Assembly (NCBI RefSeq): GCF_900142145.1
Contig: NZ_FQZV01000025.1
Coordinates: forward strand, 1 to 59,294
DNA from: Geosporobacter subterraneus DSM 17957
GTDB lineage: Bacteria > Bacillota > Clostridia > Peptostreptococcales > Thermotaleaceae
DNA length: 59,294 nt
Direction of reading: 5' to 3'
Position numbers and translations under genes: made by a program. Below are positions 8,358 through 16,419 of this stretch, one piece after another (position 1 is the stretch's first letter; every line of letters begins with the position of its first letter). A model generated the notes under the pieces. That model was not told the DNA's origin. It was given only the letters and a program-made list of their open reading frames with translations, and ran no database searches.

Positions 8358-11084
8358 ATGATTACCATAACCATAAATGATCAGAAGGTTCAAGTGGAAA
8401 ATAGCTCCACAATCCTTCAAGCTGCTGAGCAACTTGGAATCCGGATTCCTACCTTCTGCCACGACAAAAGATTAGTACCTCATGGAGCGTGCAGAATCTG
8501 TGTTGTGGAGGTAGAAGGAGCACGCAACCTAATGACGGCCTGTACCACTCCTGTAGCTGAAGGAATGGTGCTGTACACCGATAGCGATAAGGTTGCTAAA
8601 ACCAGAAAAGAAATTCTGGAACTGATGATAGAAAATCATCCGTTGGATTGTTTAACCTGTGAGAAGGCAGGGGATTGTAAACTCCAGGATTATTGCTACC
8701 AGTATGATGTTAAGGAAGGACCCTTTCATGGGGTAAAGAAAAGCTATAAGGTAGACGATACGAATCTGTTCTATACCAACAATCAAAATAAATGTATTTT
8801 ATGCGGCAAGTGTGTGAGAGTATGCAATGAGCTCCAATGTACAGGGGCCATCGGTCAATTTGAAAGAGGCTTTGATACCCATGTAGGAGCACCTTTTGAT
8901 AAGGGGATGGAACACTCTAATTGCGTATCCTGTGGCAATTGTGTATCTGTCTGTCCTGTTGGGGCACTGATGCCAAAGAGCAAGGAAAGATTTAGATATT
9001 GGGAAACGCAGAAAGTGAGAACCACCTGCTCCTACTGTGGTGTAGGCTGCCAAATGGATTTAGTGGTAAAAGACAATAAAATCGTAGACGTTAAGCCTGC
9101 AGAAGGTCCAGCAAATGACGGACTGTTATGTGTAAAAGGGAAATTCGGGTACAATTTTGTAAATCATCCCGATCGTCTGAAGACACCGTTGATTAAGAAA
9201 AATGGGAGATTTAAGGAAGCTACCTGGGATGAAGCTTATGCCTTGATTGTAGACAAAATAAAGAATACAAAAGACAGATATGGAGCAGATGCATTGGCAG
9301 GCCTCAGTTCTGCCCGATGTACCAATGAAGAAAACTATTTGATGCAGAAGCTGTTTAGAGCAGTAATCGGCACAAACAATATAGACCACTGTGCCCGCCT
9401 CTGACATGCAGCTACGGTTGCAGGTCTTGCAACAACACTAGGCAGCGGTGCCATGACAAACAGCATTAACGAGGTACTGGATACGAATGTAATATTTGTT
9501 ACAGGTTCTAATACCACAGAGAGTCACCCGGTCATCGGGGCAAAAATCCGGCAGGCTGTTCAAAGAGGCGCAAAGCTGATTGTGGCTGAACCAAGGAAAA
9601 TTGATCTGGCTAAGGATGCAGAGGTTTTTATACAGATTAAGCCGGGAACCAATGTTGCCCTTTTCAACGGAATGATGCATGTCATTTTGGAAGAAGGACT
9701 GCATAATAAAGATTTTATAGCAGAAAGAACAGAGAATTTCGAAGCGCTGGAGAAAATGCTAAAAGCCTATACACCGGAAAGAGCAGCGGAGATCTGCGAG
9801 GTTGATGCAGAAGATATCCGAAGAGCTGCCAGATTATATGCTCAGGCGGATAAGGCGAGCATCTTCTACTGCATGGGAATCACACAGCATACTAACGGCG
9901 TGAACAATGTTATGTCTATATCTAACCTTGCCATGCTGTGCGGACAGATTGGAAGAGAATCTACGGGTGTAAACCCATTAAGAGGACAAAATAATGTGCA
10001 GGGAGCCTGCGACATGGGCGCACTGCCCAATGTATACCCTGGATATCAACCAGTGAATAAACCGGAAATCACTGAAAAGTTTGAAAAGGCATGGGGTACT
10101 GGTTTATCTGAAAAGCCGGGACTAACCGTGTCAGAGATCATGAATGCCGCCGGCCACGGAGACATTAAATTCCTGTATATCATGGGTGAAAATCCTATGG
10201 TATCGGATCCCGATACAACCCATGTGAAGCATGCTCTGGAACACACAGAGTTTTTAGTGGTACAGGATATCTTTATGACAGAGACTGCACAGTTTGCCCA
10301 TGTAGTATTACCGGCAGCCGCCTTTGCAGAAAAGGATGGAACCTTCAGCAATACAGAAAGAAGAGTGCAAAGAGTTCGTAAGGCTGTGGAACCCGTAGGT
10401 CATGCAAAGCCTGATTGGAAGATATTGATGGAATTGATGAATCACCTGGGATACCAGAAGATGTATAGACATCCCGAAGAAATAATGGAAGAAATTGCTT
10501 CTGTTACACCTTCCTACGGTGGTATCACCTATGAGCGTATCGATGAAAAAGGAATCCAATGGCCCTGTCCTACCCCGGATCATCCGGGAACCAAGTTCCT
10601 GCACAAGGGGAGTTTTGCCCGTGGCAAGGGACAATTTATGTCATTAGAGCATAAGCCATCTGCGGAAGAGGTGGATCCAGATTATCCGTTGCTTCTAACT
10701 ACTGGACGAATCCTATATCATTATCATACGAGAACCATGACCGGCAAGGTGGATGGTTTAAACAGAATTGCACCGGAAAGTTTTATAGAGATTCATCCCC
10801 ACACTGCTGCAGGGTTGAAAATCCAAAACGGCGAGTATGTGCGGGTATCTTCCAGGAGAGGCAGCATTGTTACAAAGGTTAAAGTTGTAGATACCATTGA
10901 GAAAAAGGTAGTATTTATGCCTTTCCATTATGCAATAGGCGCTGCCAATATGTTGACCAATACGGCACTAGATCCTACTTGTAAGACGCCGGAACTAAAG
11001 GTTTGTGCAGTAGTGGTAGAAAAGCTGTCCCAGACAGAACTGGATAGTTTGAGAAGCTACGCTGCAGCCGGGTTTATAGGCTAA
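8358..11084 (+). CDS. fdhA: Formate dehydrogenase catalytic subunit, selenoprotein
   Basis: Interconverts formate and CO2 at a Mo- or W-bis-pterin centre. The gene is one frame of 908 residues interrupted only by TGA at 9402-9404, codon 349, in the context DHCARL-Sec-HAATVAGL. That is the conserved active-site motif of Sec formate dehydrogenases, and a SECIS hairpin follows at once. The N-terminus has a NuoG-like iron-sulfur array: a [2Fe-2S] domain (HGACRICVVEVEG), a His-Cys cluster (HPLDCLTCEKAGDC), two ferredoxin motifs (CILCGKCVRVC and CVSCGNCVSVC), then the Mo-enzyme [4Fe-4S] motif CSYCGVGC. Molybdopterin and C-terminal dinucleotide-binding domains follow. Truncation at codon 348 would be an annotation error. 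It is last in its operon and followed by a terminator. Confidence 0.96.
9402..9440 (+). promoter_or_regulatory. Sec UGA codon and bacterial SECIS element
   Basis: UGA at 9402-9404 is followed 12 nt later by a perfect stem GTTGCA (9417-9422) / TGCAAC (9428-9433) closing the loop GGTCT. The apical CGGTTGCAGGTCT is identical to my recollection of the E. coli fdhF SECIS core bound by SelB. It should direct selenocysteine insertion. Confidence 0.92.
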
Positions 11085-11089
11085 CATGA

Positions 11090-11119
11090 TTGAGATGTCC
11101 AAAAGGACATCTCAAATTT
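11090..11119 (+). terminator. Terminator of formate dehydrogenase operon
   Basis: TTGAGATGTCC and GGACATCTCAA form an 11-bp perfect stem with an AAAA loop, followed by ATTTT. It sits right after the fdhA stop codon. Confidence 0.85.
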
Positions 11120-11136
11120 TATCCGGTTGTCTTCTT

Positions 11137-11166
11137 TTGACGTAAATAAAGGGGTTTTGGTAAAAT
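11137..11166 (+). promoter_or_regulatory. Sigma-A promoter for mobA-fdhD
   Basis: TTGACG (11137-11142), an 18-bp spacer and TAAAAT (11161-11166) lie between the fdhA terminator and the mobA ATG at 11195. This makes mobA-fdhD a separate transcription unit. Confidence 0.6.
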
Positions 11167-11194
11167 AAAGACAAGAACAACGAGGGGGTACCCT

Positions 11195-11836
11195 ATGAAA
11201 ACAACGGATACAGCCATTATTTTAGCAGGGGGAAAAAGCACTAGAATGGGCTTTGACAAACAACTGTTAAGGTTTGGAGAACAGCCATTAATCGTGATGC
11301 AAATAGAAATGCTGAAAAGAATTTTCCAGGAAATCATTATCGTTACGAATACCCCTGAGCAGTATAGACATCAATCCTGTATTGTCATAGAAGATGAGAA
11401 AAAGAACTTTGGCCCATTGGGAGGAATACATGCAGGACTAAAGGCCTCCAGCAATCAGTACAGCTATGTCATCGCCTGTGATATGCCTCATATTCACATA
11501 GAGTATATACAATATATGAAAACCTTAATCCATACAGCTGAAAAGGATCTTGAAGCTGTAGTGACAATGCTGGGTGAATGGCTGGAGCCTTTCAATGGGT
11601 TTTACGGCAAATATCTGATCCCTAAAATAGAAGAAAAGATTCAGCAGAAGGAACATAGAATTTTTAATTTGCTAAATGGAGCTGAGGTTTTATATATCCC
11701 AGAAGCTATAGCCCGAAGATTTAGTCCAAAATGGGAAATGTTTATGAATCTAAACACTGCTGAAGATGTTAAACGTTATGCAGCAGCTACAGAGGGGGAT
11801 AGACCTGAATGGAGTGTACAAAAAAAGTTGAGTTGA
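11195..11836 (+). CDS. mobA: Molybdenum cofactor guanylyltransferase MobA
   Basis: A 213-residue nucleotidyltransferase that joins GMP to Mo/W-molybdopterin to make the guanine dinucleotide cofactor used by formate dehydrogenase. The signature AIILAGGKSTRMGFDKQ is at residues 7-23, GPLGGIHAGL follows, and the metal-binding segment IACDMPH is at about residue 94. Length is normal for MobA. The ATG is 7 nt after AGGGGG. Its last 28 bases overlap fdhD in another frame, implying translational coupling of cofactor maturation and delivery. Confidence 0.9.
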   Translation: MKTTDTAIILAGGKSTRMGFDKQLLRFGEQPLIVMQIEMLKRIFQEIIIVTNTPEQYRHQSCIVIEDEKKNFGPLGGIHAGLKASSNQYSYVIACDMPHIHIEYIQYMKTLIHTAEKDLEAVVTMLGEWLEPFNGFYGKYLIPKIEEKIQQKEHRIFNLLNGAEVLYIPEAIARRFSPKWEMFMNLNTAEDVKRYAAATEGDRPEWSVQKKLS

Positions 11837-12609
11837 ATCGATATGATGGAGGATCGGCAGCCAGGATAGTGGATGAAGTGATCACTGAATATCCATTCAC
11901 GGTTTTTGTTAATGGAGAAGAGCTGATTACTTTGCTATGTTCACCAAAAGCATTAGATTACTTGGCCATAGGCTTTTTACTGTCCGAAGGGCTTATTCAT
12001 CAGAAAACTGATCTGGTACGATGGCAGGTGGATGAAGAAAAAGGAAGAATTGAAATTGAGGCTCTTGGCACAAGCTCCCTAGTCAAAGAACTTCTGGGAA
12101 AGAGAACCCTGACTACCGGTTGCGGCAAGGGCACCATTTTTTATAATGTAGTAGATTCCTTCCAAAGCAAGGGAATCCATTGTAATCTGCAGTTCTCTGC
12201 TTCTGACCTCTTACAGCTGATGAATCGATTTAACAAGGATTCAGAGCTCTTTTTAAAAACCGGCGGGGTACACAGCACCGCTTTAAGCGATGGAAAAGAG
12301 TTTTTGTTGTTTCATGAAGATGTTGGGAGGCACAATGCACTGGATAAGATGATCGGAGAAGCTTTTTTAAAGGAGATTAGCCTAAAAGATAAGATTGTAC
12401 TGACCAGCGGCAGGATATCCTCAGAGATGCTGATTAAGGCCGCAAAAAGGGAAATACCTGTTATCCTATCCCGATCAGCTCCTACAGACCTGTCCATAGC
12501 CCTTGGGGAAACCTTGGGAATAACAGTGATTGGCTTTGCCCGGGGCGGGAAAATGAACGTCTATACAGGGACTCAAAGGATAGTCTTTGATGGGGTTAAC
12601 AGAAAGTAA
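11809..12609 (+). CDS. fdhD: Formate dehydrogenase accessory sulfurtransferase FdhD
   Basis: FdhD transfers sulfur from a cysteine desulfurase to the cofactor of formate dehydrogenase and is needed for activity. Family motifs are AIGFLLSEGLI (about 53-63), TTGCGKGT (102-109), the GGVHSTAL loop, FHEDVGRHNALDK, and SAPTDLSIALGETLGIT near the C-terminus. The E. coli protein has a CxxC pair in the loop; here only Cys105 remains and the second position is Gly, a pattern I believe is common in clostridia. ATG 11809 lies inside mobA; a TTG at 11824 is an alternative start. Confidence 0.9.
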   Translation: MECTKKVELNRYDGGSAARIVDEVITEYPFTVFVNGEELITLLCSPKALDYLAIGFLLSEGLIHQKTDLVRWQVDEEKGRIEIEALGTSSLVKELLGKRTLTTGCGKGTIFYNVVDSFQSKGIHCNLQFSASDLLQLMNRFNKDSELFLKTGGVHSTALSDGKEFLLFHEDVGRHNALDKMIGEAFLKEISLKDKIVLTSGRISSEMLIKAAKREIPVILSRSAPTDLSIALGETLGITVIGFARGGKMNVYTGTQRIVFDGVNRK

Positions 12610-12632
12610 TGGTTTTTTTTATAGGAGCATGT

Positions 12633-12638
12633 TATAAT
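12633..12638 (+). promoter_or_regulatory. -10 box (TATAAT) of the tupABC-moe leader
   Basis: A perfect TATAAT lies 24 bp after the fdhD stop codon and about 30 bp before the structured leader. No convincing -35 is seen at 16-18 bp upstream. Confidence 0.4.
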
Positions 12639-12670
12639 TTTCTAAAGAATCAAATAACTGAATGATTGAA

Positions 12671-12766
12671 ATTTCCGAGTTATATCTTCTAAAGCAGAAG
12701 CCATGGAGATATAGCCGATGGGTGTAAGGAGAAATTTTTACGCCTCCCGTGATTGGAAAGGAAAAC
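12671..12766 (+). promoter_or_regulatory. Candidate Moco/Tuco riboswitch aptamer
   Basis: The leader of the tungstate-transporter operon folds into a nested helix (TATATC/GATATA at 12681-12686 and 12708-12713, with inner TTCT/AGAA). A second helix, GGTGTAA/TTACGCC at 12721-12727 and 12738-12744, follows. It carries GCCTCCCGTG followed by GGAAAGGAAAAC, which I recognise as features of Moco-family RNA leaders. Placement before W-uptake and cofactor genes fits. No covariance search was possible, so the class is a recognition call. Whether it senses Moco or Tuco is not decided by what I see. Confidence 0.68.
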
Positions 12767-12820
12767 ACTTTGATTATCTTATAATTATAACAATCCTTTC
12801 CAGGGTTGTTTTTTATTTTT
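12755..12820 (+). terminator. Expression-platform terminator before tupA
   Basis: GGAAAGGA (12755-12762), part of the aptamer 3' side, pairs with TCCTTTCC (12794-12801) and is followed by a T-rich run to 12820. Because the 5' arm is shared with the aptamer core, ligand binding would compete with this stem. The tupA ribosome site starts after it. Confidence 0.65.
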
Positions 12821-12849
12821 CAGGCAGCTGATAGATTGGAGGAAGGAAA

Positions 12850-13737
12850 ATGAAGTCTTGGAGAAGAAAAGGGAGGGTATTGACTTTAGTTGCTGTGTTT
12901 GTAGTTATTGCCGTGATAGGGTGTACAAAGCCTGCTGTTGCTCCTGGACACCTGGCAGAGCAGGAAAAGTCAGGGAAGGAAGCCGGCGGCAGTTTGATTA
13001 TGGCTACCACTACCAGTACGGAGAACAGCGGGCTTTTAACTTTCCTACTTCCCAAATTTAAAGAAGATACAGGCATCGATGTGAAAGTGGTTGCAGTTGG
13101 TACGGGGCAGGCCTTGAAACTAGGAGAAGACGGAGAGGCTGACGTATTATTGGTGCATGCTAAGAGTGCGGAGGAGGATTTTGTAAAAGCCGGGCACGGC
13201 CTAGAACGGTTTGATGTGATGTACAACGATTTTGTTCTCATTGGACCAGAGGAAGATCCGCTGCAGATTAAAGAACTGGCTGGCAGAGACATCGCTGCAG
13301 CATTTCAACGGATTTATGAAGAAAAAGGAAAGTTTTTATCCAGAGGAGATGATTCGGGTACCCACAAAGCGGAGCTAAAGCTCTGGAAGGAAATAAATGT
13401 GGAACCTGCTGGAGATTGGTATTTTTCCGTAGGAAGAGGTATGGGAGAAGTCATACAAATGTCTGACGAAGTTAGGGGGTATAGCTTATCTGATAGGGCT
13501 ACTTATCTATCCATGCGGGATAAGCTAGACTTAGATATTCTTGTGGAAGGGGACAGCAAACTGTTTAATCAATATGGTGTAATCGCTGTAAACCCCAATA
13601 AAAATGATAAAATCAATAAGGAAGGTGCTCAGGCTTTCATAGAATGGATTCTTTCAGAGAAGGGGCAAAATCTTATTGCTGAATTTGGAAAAGTGCAGTA
13701 TGGTCAATCTCTATTTATACCTAACGCAAATAAATGA
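12850..13737 (+). CDS. tupA: Tungstate-binding lipoprotein TupA
   Basis: A 295-residue extracellular binding protein that captures tungstate. A lipoprotein signal ends at Cys25 (VIAVIGC). The TupA hallmark TTTSTENSGL is at 53-62, with VKVVAVGTGQALKLGEDG and the GDDSGTHKAE anion-loop segment downstream. These motifs favour TupA over the molybdate proteins ModA and WtpA. A GGAGG ribosome site lies just upstream and a riboswitch-like leader precedes the gene. It overlaps the start region of tupB. Selective W uptake suggests the formate dehydrogenase here may use tungsten. Confidence 0.9.
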   Translation: MKSWRRKGRVLTLVAVFVVIAVIGCTKPAVAPGHLAEQEKSGKEAGGSLIMATTTSTENSGLLTFLLPKFKEDTGIDVKVVAVGTGQALKLGEDGEADVLLVHAKSAEEDFVKAGHGLERFDVMYNDFVLIGPEEDPLQIKELAGRDIAAAFQRIYEEKGKFLSRGDDSGTHKAELKLWKEINVEPAGDWYFSVGRGMGEVIQMSDEVRGYSLSDRATYLSMRDKLDLDILVEGDSKLFNQYGVIAVNPNKNDKINKEGAQAFIEWILSEKGQNLIAEFGKVQYGQSLFIPNANK

Positions 13738-13751
13738 TTGGAGTGAACCAG

Positions 13752-14441
13752 GTGAGCCAAATGTGGTTAGGATTAAAGCAGGCTTTGAACTTATTATTCT
13801 CTTTGGATCAAGAAGTATATAAAATTATCATGCTTTCTCTTTCTGTTTCCCTTACGGCCACTTTTATATCATCAATTATAGGAGCACCCCTAGGCATTTT
13901 TATCGGAATTAAGAATTTTCCCTTTAAGAGAATTTTGGTGAGGCTTCTTTATACCATGATGAGTATACCTCCTGTGATTGCAGGTCTGGTAGTGTTTCTC
14001 ATTATTTCCAGAAAAGGCCCCTTTGGTTATCTGGGATTGGTATATACACCTGCTGCCATGATTATTGCACAAAGCTGTCTGATAACGCCTATTATCATGG
14101 GCATAGTCTACAATGGCACCAAAGAAAGAGGCAGTCTTATAAAGGCTTTAGGAAAAACCTTAGGTGCCAGTTCTGGGCAGGCCATGCTGCTGTTAATCCG
14201 GGAGCTGCGCACTAATATACTGTCCGCAGTAGTAACCGGCTATGGCAGGGCGGTTTCAGAAGTAGGTGCAGTGATGATTGTAGGAGGCAATATCAAGGGA
14301 CATACACGGGTAATGACAACTACTATAGCCATGCTCCAGAGTATGGGAGATTATTCTACGGCTATTGCCATTGGAATTGTTTTATTGGGTATATCTTTTT
14401 TGATCAATTCCATACTATATCATTTTCAACAGGGAGCGTAG
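13752..14441 (+). CDS. tupB: Tungstate ABC permease TupB
   Basis: A membrane permease of about 229 residues with roughly five hydrophobic helices and the ABC-contact segment near EVGAVMIVGGNIKG (EAA loop). It would form the tungstate channel with TupA and TupC. I chose GTG 13752, 8 nt after TGGAG; an ATG at 13734 overlaps the tupA stop as ATGA but lacks a ribosome site and would add 6 residues. It sits between tupA and tupC, with 3 bp to the latter. Confidence 0.88.
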   Translation: MSQMWLGLKQALNLLFSLDQEVYKIIMLSLSVSLTATFISSIIGAPLGIFIGIKNFPFKRILVRLLYTMMSIPPVIAGLVVFLIISRKGPFGYLGLVYTPAAMIIAQSCLITPIIMGIVYNGTKERGSLIKALGKTLGASSGQAMLLLIRELRTNILSAVVTGYGRAVSEVGAVMIVGGNIKGHTRVMTTTIAMLQSMGDYSTAIAIGIVLLGISFLINSILYHFQQGA

Positions 14442-14444
14442 AAT

Positions 14445-15158
14445 ATGAATGTGTTACTTCGTAATATTGTAAAGGTTTACGAACAATTTCCGGCTTTAGA
14501 GATTGAGGAGTGGTCCATCAAAAGCGGAGCCCTATGGGGGCTAATAGGACCTAACGGAGCAGGAAAGAGTACCTTATCAAAAATTATTGGAAGACTGGAA
14601 GCAGCAACCGCTGGTGAAATTAGCTATGACGGCAATCCCTACACAACACAGCTTCAGAAAGAGATGACAGTGGTTTTCCAAAAGCCTTATCTATTGCGTA
14701 CTACCGTTTGGGAAAACATTGCCTATCCCTTAAAAATAAGGGGCTATGGCACTAAAGAGATCAAAAATGCTGTAGAAGATATCCTATACCAGATGGAAAT
14801 TGGACCAATCATGCATCAAAAATCCTGGACCTTATCCGGTGGGGAAGCACAGAAAGTAGCATTGGCTAGAGCCTTAGTATTTAAGCCAAGGCTGTTAATA
14901 CTGGATGAACCAACGGCCAATATAGACCCTGCAGCAGTTGCGGTGATGGAAAAAATGATTCGACGTGCTAATGAGGAGGCGCAAATAACGGTCCTTATGG
15001 TTACCCACAGCCTGCAGCAAGCTAAACGCCTGTGCAAGGAGGTTGCTTTCATGCATAGAGGCAAGATTGTAGAAGCTGGACCAACAGAACAAATATTATA
15101 TCATCCCAGCAGTGCGCTGACGAAAAAATTTGTGCAGGGAGAACTGCTGATTGACTAG
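14445..15158 (+). CDS. tupC: Tungstate ABC ATPase TupC
   Basis: A 237-residue ABC ATPase. Walker A is GPNGAGKST (about 36-44), the Q-loop is VFQKPYLL, the signature is LSGGEAQKVALARAL, Walker B is LLILDEPTANID and the switch His is in MVTHSL. It energises tungstate import with TupA and TupB. The stop is followed after 12 bp by moeA, so uptake and metal insertion share one transcript. Confidence 0.9.
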   Translation: MNVLLRNIVKVYEQFPALEIEEWSIKSGALWGLIGPNGAGKSTLSKIIGRLEAATAGEISYDGNPYTTQLQKEMTVVFQKPYLLRTTVWENIAYPLKIRGYGTKEIKNAVEDILYQMEIGPIMHQKSWTLSGGEAQKVALARALVFKPRLLILDEPTANIDPAAVAVMEKMIRRANEEAQITVLMVTHSLQQAKRLCKEVAFMHRGKIVEAGPTEQILYHPSSALTKKFVQGELLID

Positions 15159-15170
15159 GGGGAAGAGGCT

Positions 15171-16400
15171 ATGAAGCTGTTAAAGGTAGATTCAGTTGAA
15201 GAGACGAAACGAAAAATGGATCATTATTTTGAGGGAATCAGCCTAGATGTAGAGTGGATTGATATTGCCCAAGCATTAGGAAGAATCGCTGCTGAAAATC
15301 TTTATGCGCAACGGGAAGTCCCAGAATTTCCACGGTCAACCGTAGATGGGTATGCAGTTATGGCGAAGGATACCTATGGGGCCAGTGAGAGTCTTCCTAC
15401 TTTCCTTCAGCTTGAGGGGAATGTAGAAATGGGTGAAGCGGCTGCTCAGAAAATTGTGCCCGGTAAAGGGGTATATGTTCCTACGGGAGGAATGCTACCG
15501 AATGGAGCTGATGCCATGGTGATGATCGAATATGTGGAAAGTCTGGATGGGGATACCATCGCGGTTTATAAAGCCGTTGCACCGGGAGAGGGTATCATGC
15601 AACAAGGAGAAGATATTCAAAAAGGGGAGCCTGTTGTAGCAAAAGGGAAAAAACTAAAACCTCAAGATATAGGAATGTTAGCTGCTGCTGGGATCTTCAG
15701 TATTAAAGTCTTTAAAAAACCCAGAGTTTTCGTTATCTCTACTGGGGATGAACTGGTACATCCCAAAGAAGAAACAAAGCTGGGGCAGGTCCGCGATATC
15801 AATACTTATACCCTGTCTGCCATGGCATTGGCCTGCAATGCAGAAGTAGTAGGGCAGGTTATTGTTAGAGATGATTTTCAACTCTTACAGAATACCGTAA
15901 AGCATGCTATCGAAAAGAGTGACGTGGTGGTGGTCTCAGGAGGCAGTTCTGTTGGAAAAAAGGACGTGACAGCAAAAGTGATTGACAGCTTAGGGGAGCC
16001 AGGTGTTTTTATTCATGGGGTAGCTGTAAAGCCAGGCAAGCCTACCATTATTGGCAGGGTTGGCGATACAGCAGTTTTTGGCCTTCCGGGGCACCCCGTT
16101 TCAGCCATGATTATCTATAAGGTGTTTGTGGAATATATCTTAAGACGCCTGCAACAGCTTGAGGAAGCTCAGGAAGTAGTGATTTATGGAATCTGCGATG
16201 CCAATATCCATTCATCGCCGGGAAAGGAAACCTACCAGATGGTTCAACTGGAAGAGCGGGATCATCAATGGATTGTAAAACCCATATATGGAAAATCTGG
16301 AGCGATCTCATTGATGACAAAGGCTCATGGATATATTAAAATCCGGGAAAATCAAGAAGGGATTCACAAAGGTGAAGGCGTAGAGGTCATATTATTATAA
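15171..16400 (+). CDS. moeA: Molybdopterin molybdenumtransferase MoeA
   Basis: A 409-residue MoeA, which inserts molybdate or tungstate into adenylylated molybdopterin. Signatures are FPRSTVDGYAV (about 50-60), PTGGMLPNGADAMV, EDIQKGE, FVISTGDELV, VVSGGSSVGKKD and FGLPGHPVSAMI. Length is normal. The ribosome site GGGGGAAGAGG precedes the ATG. It is the first of two adjacent MoeA homologues; in organisms with two, one may be dedicated to W and the other to Mo, but which does what cannot be read here. Confidence 0.93.
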   Translation: MKLLKVDSVEETKRKMDHYFEGISLDVEWIDIAQALGRIAAENLYAQREVPEFPRSTVDGYAVMAKDTYGASESLPTFLQLEGNVEMGEAAAQKIVPGKGVYVPTGGMLPNGADAMVMIEYVESLDGDTIAVYKAVAPGEGIMQQGEDIQKGEPVVAKGKKLKPQDIGMLAAAGIFSIKVFKKPRVFVISTGDELVHPKEETKLGQVRDINTYTLSAMALACNAEVVGQVIVRDDFQLLQNTVKHAIEKSDVVVVSGGSSVGKKDVTAKVIDSLGEPGVFIHGVAVKPGKPTIIGRVGDTAVFGLPGHPVSAMIIYKVFVEYILRRLQQLEEAQEVVIYGICDANIHSSPGKETYQMVQLEERDHQWIVKPIYGKSGAISLMTKAHGYIKIRENQEGIHKGEGVEVILL

Positions 16401-16419
16401 AGAAGCGGGGGATGAGGCT

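Noticed and set aside
8358-9404. fdhA as a truncated pseudogene ending at TGA
   Set aside because: The frame continues uninterrupted after TGA, with the conserved Sec motif and a SECIS hairpin; it is a selenoprotein.
12850-13737. Molybdate-binding protein ModA
   Set aside because: The TTTSTENSGL motif and overall pattern are those of TupA.
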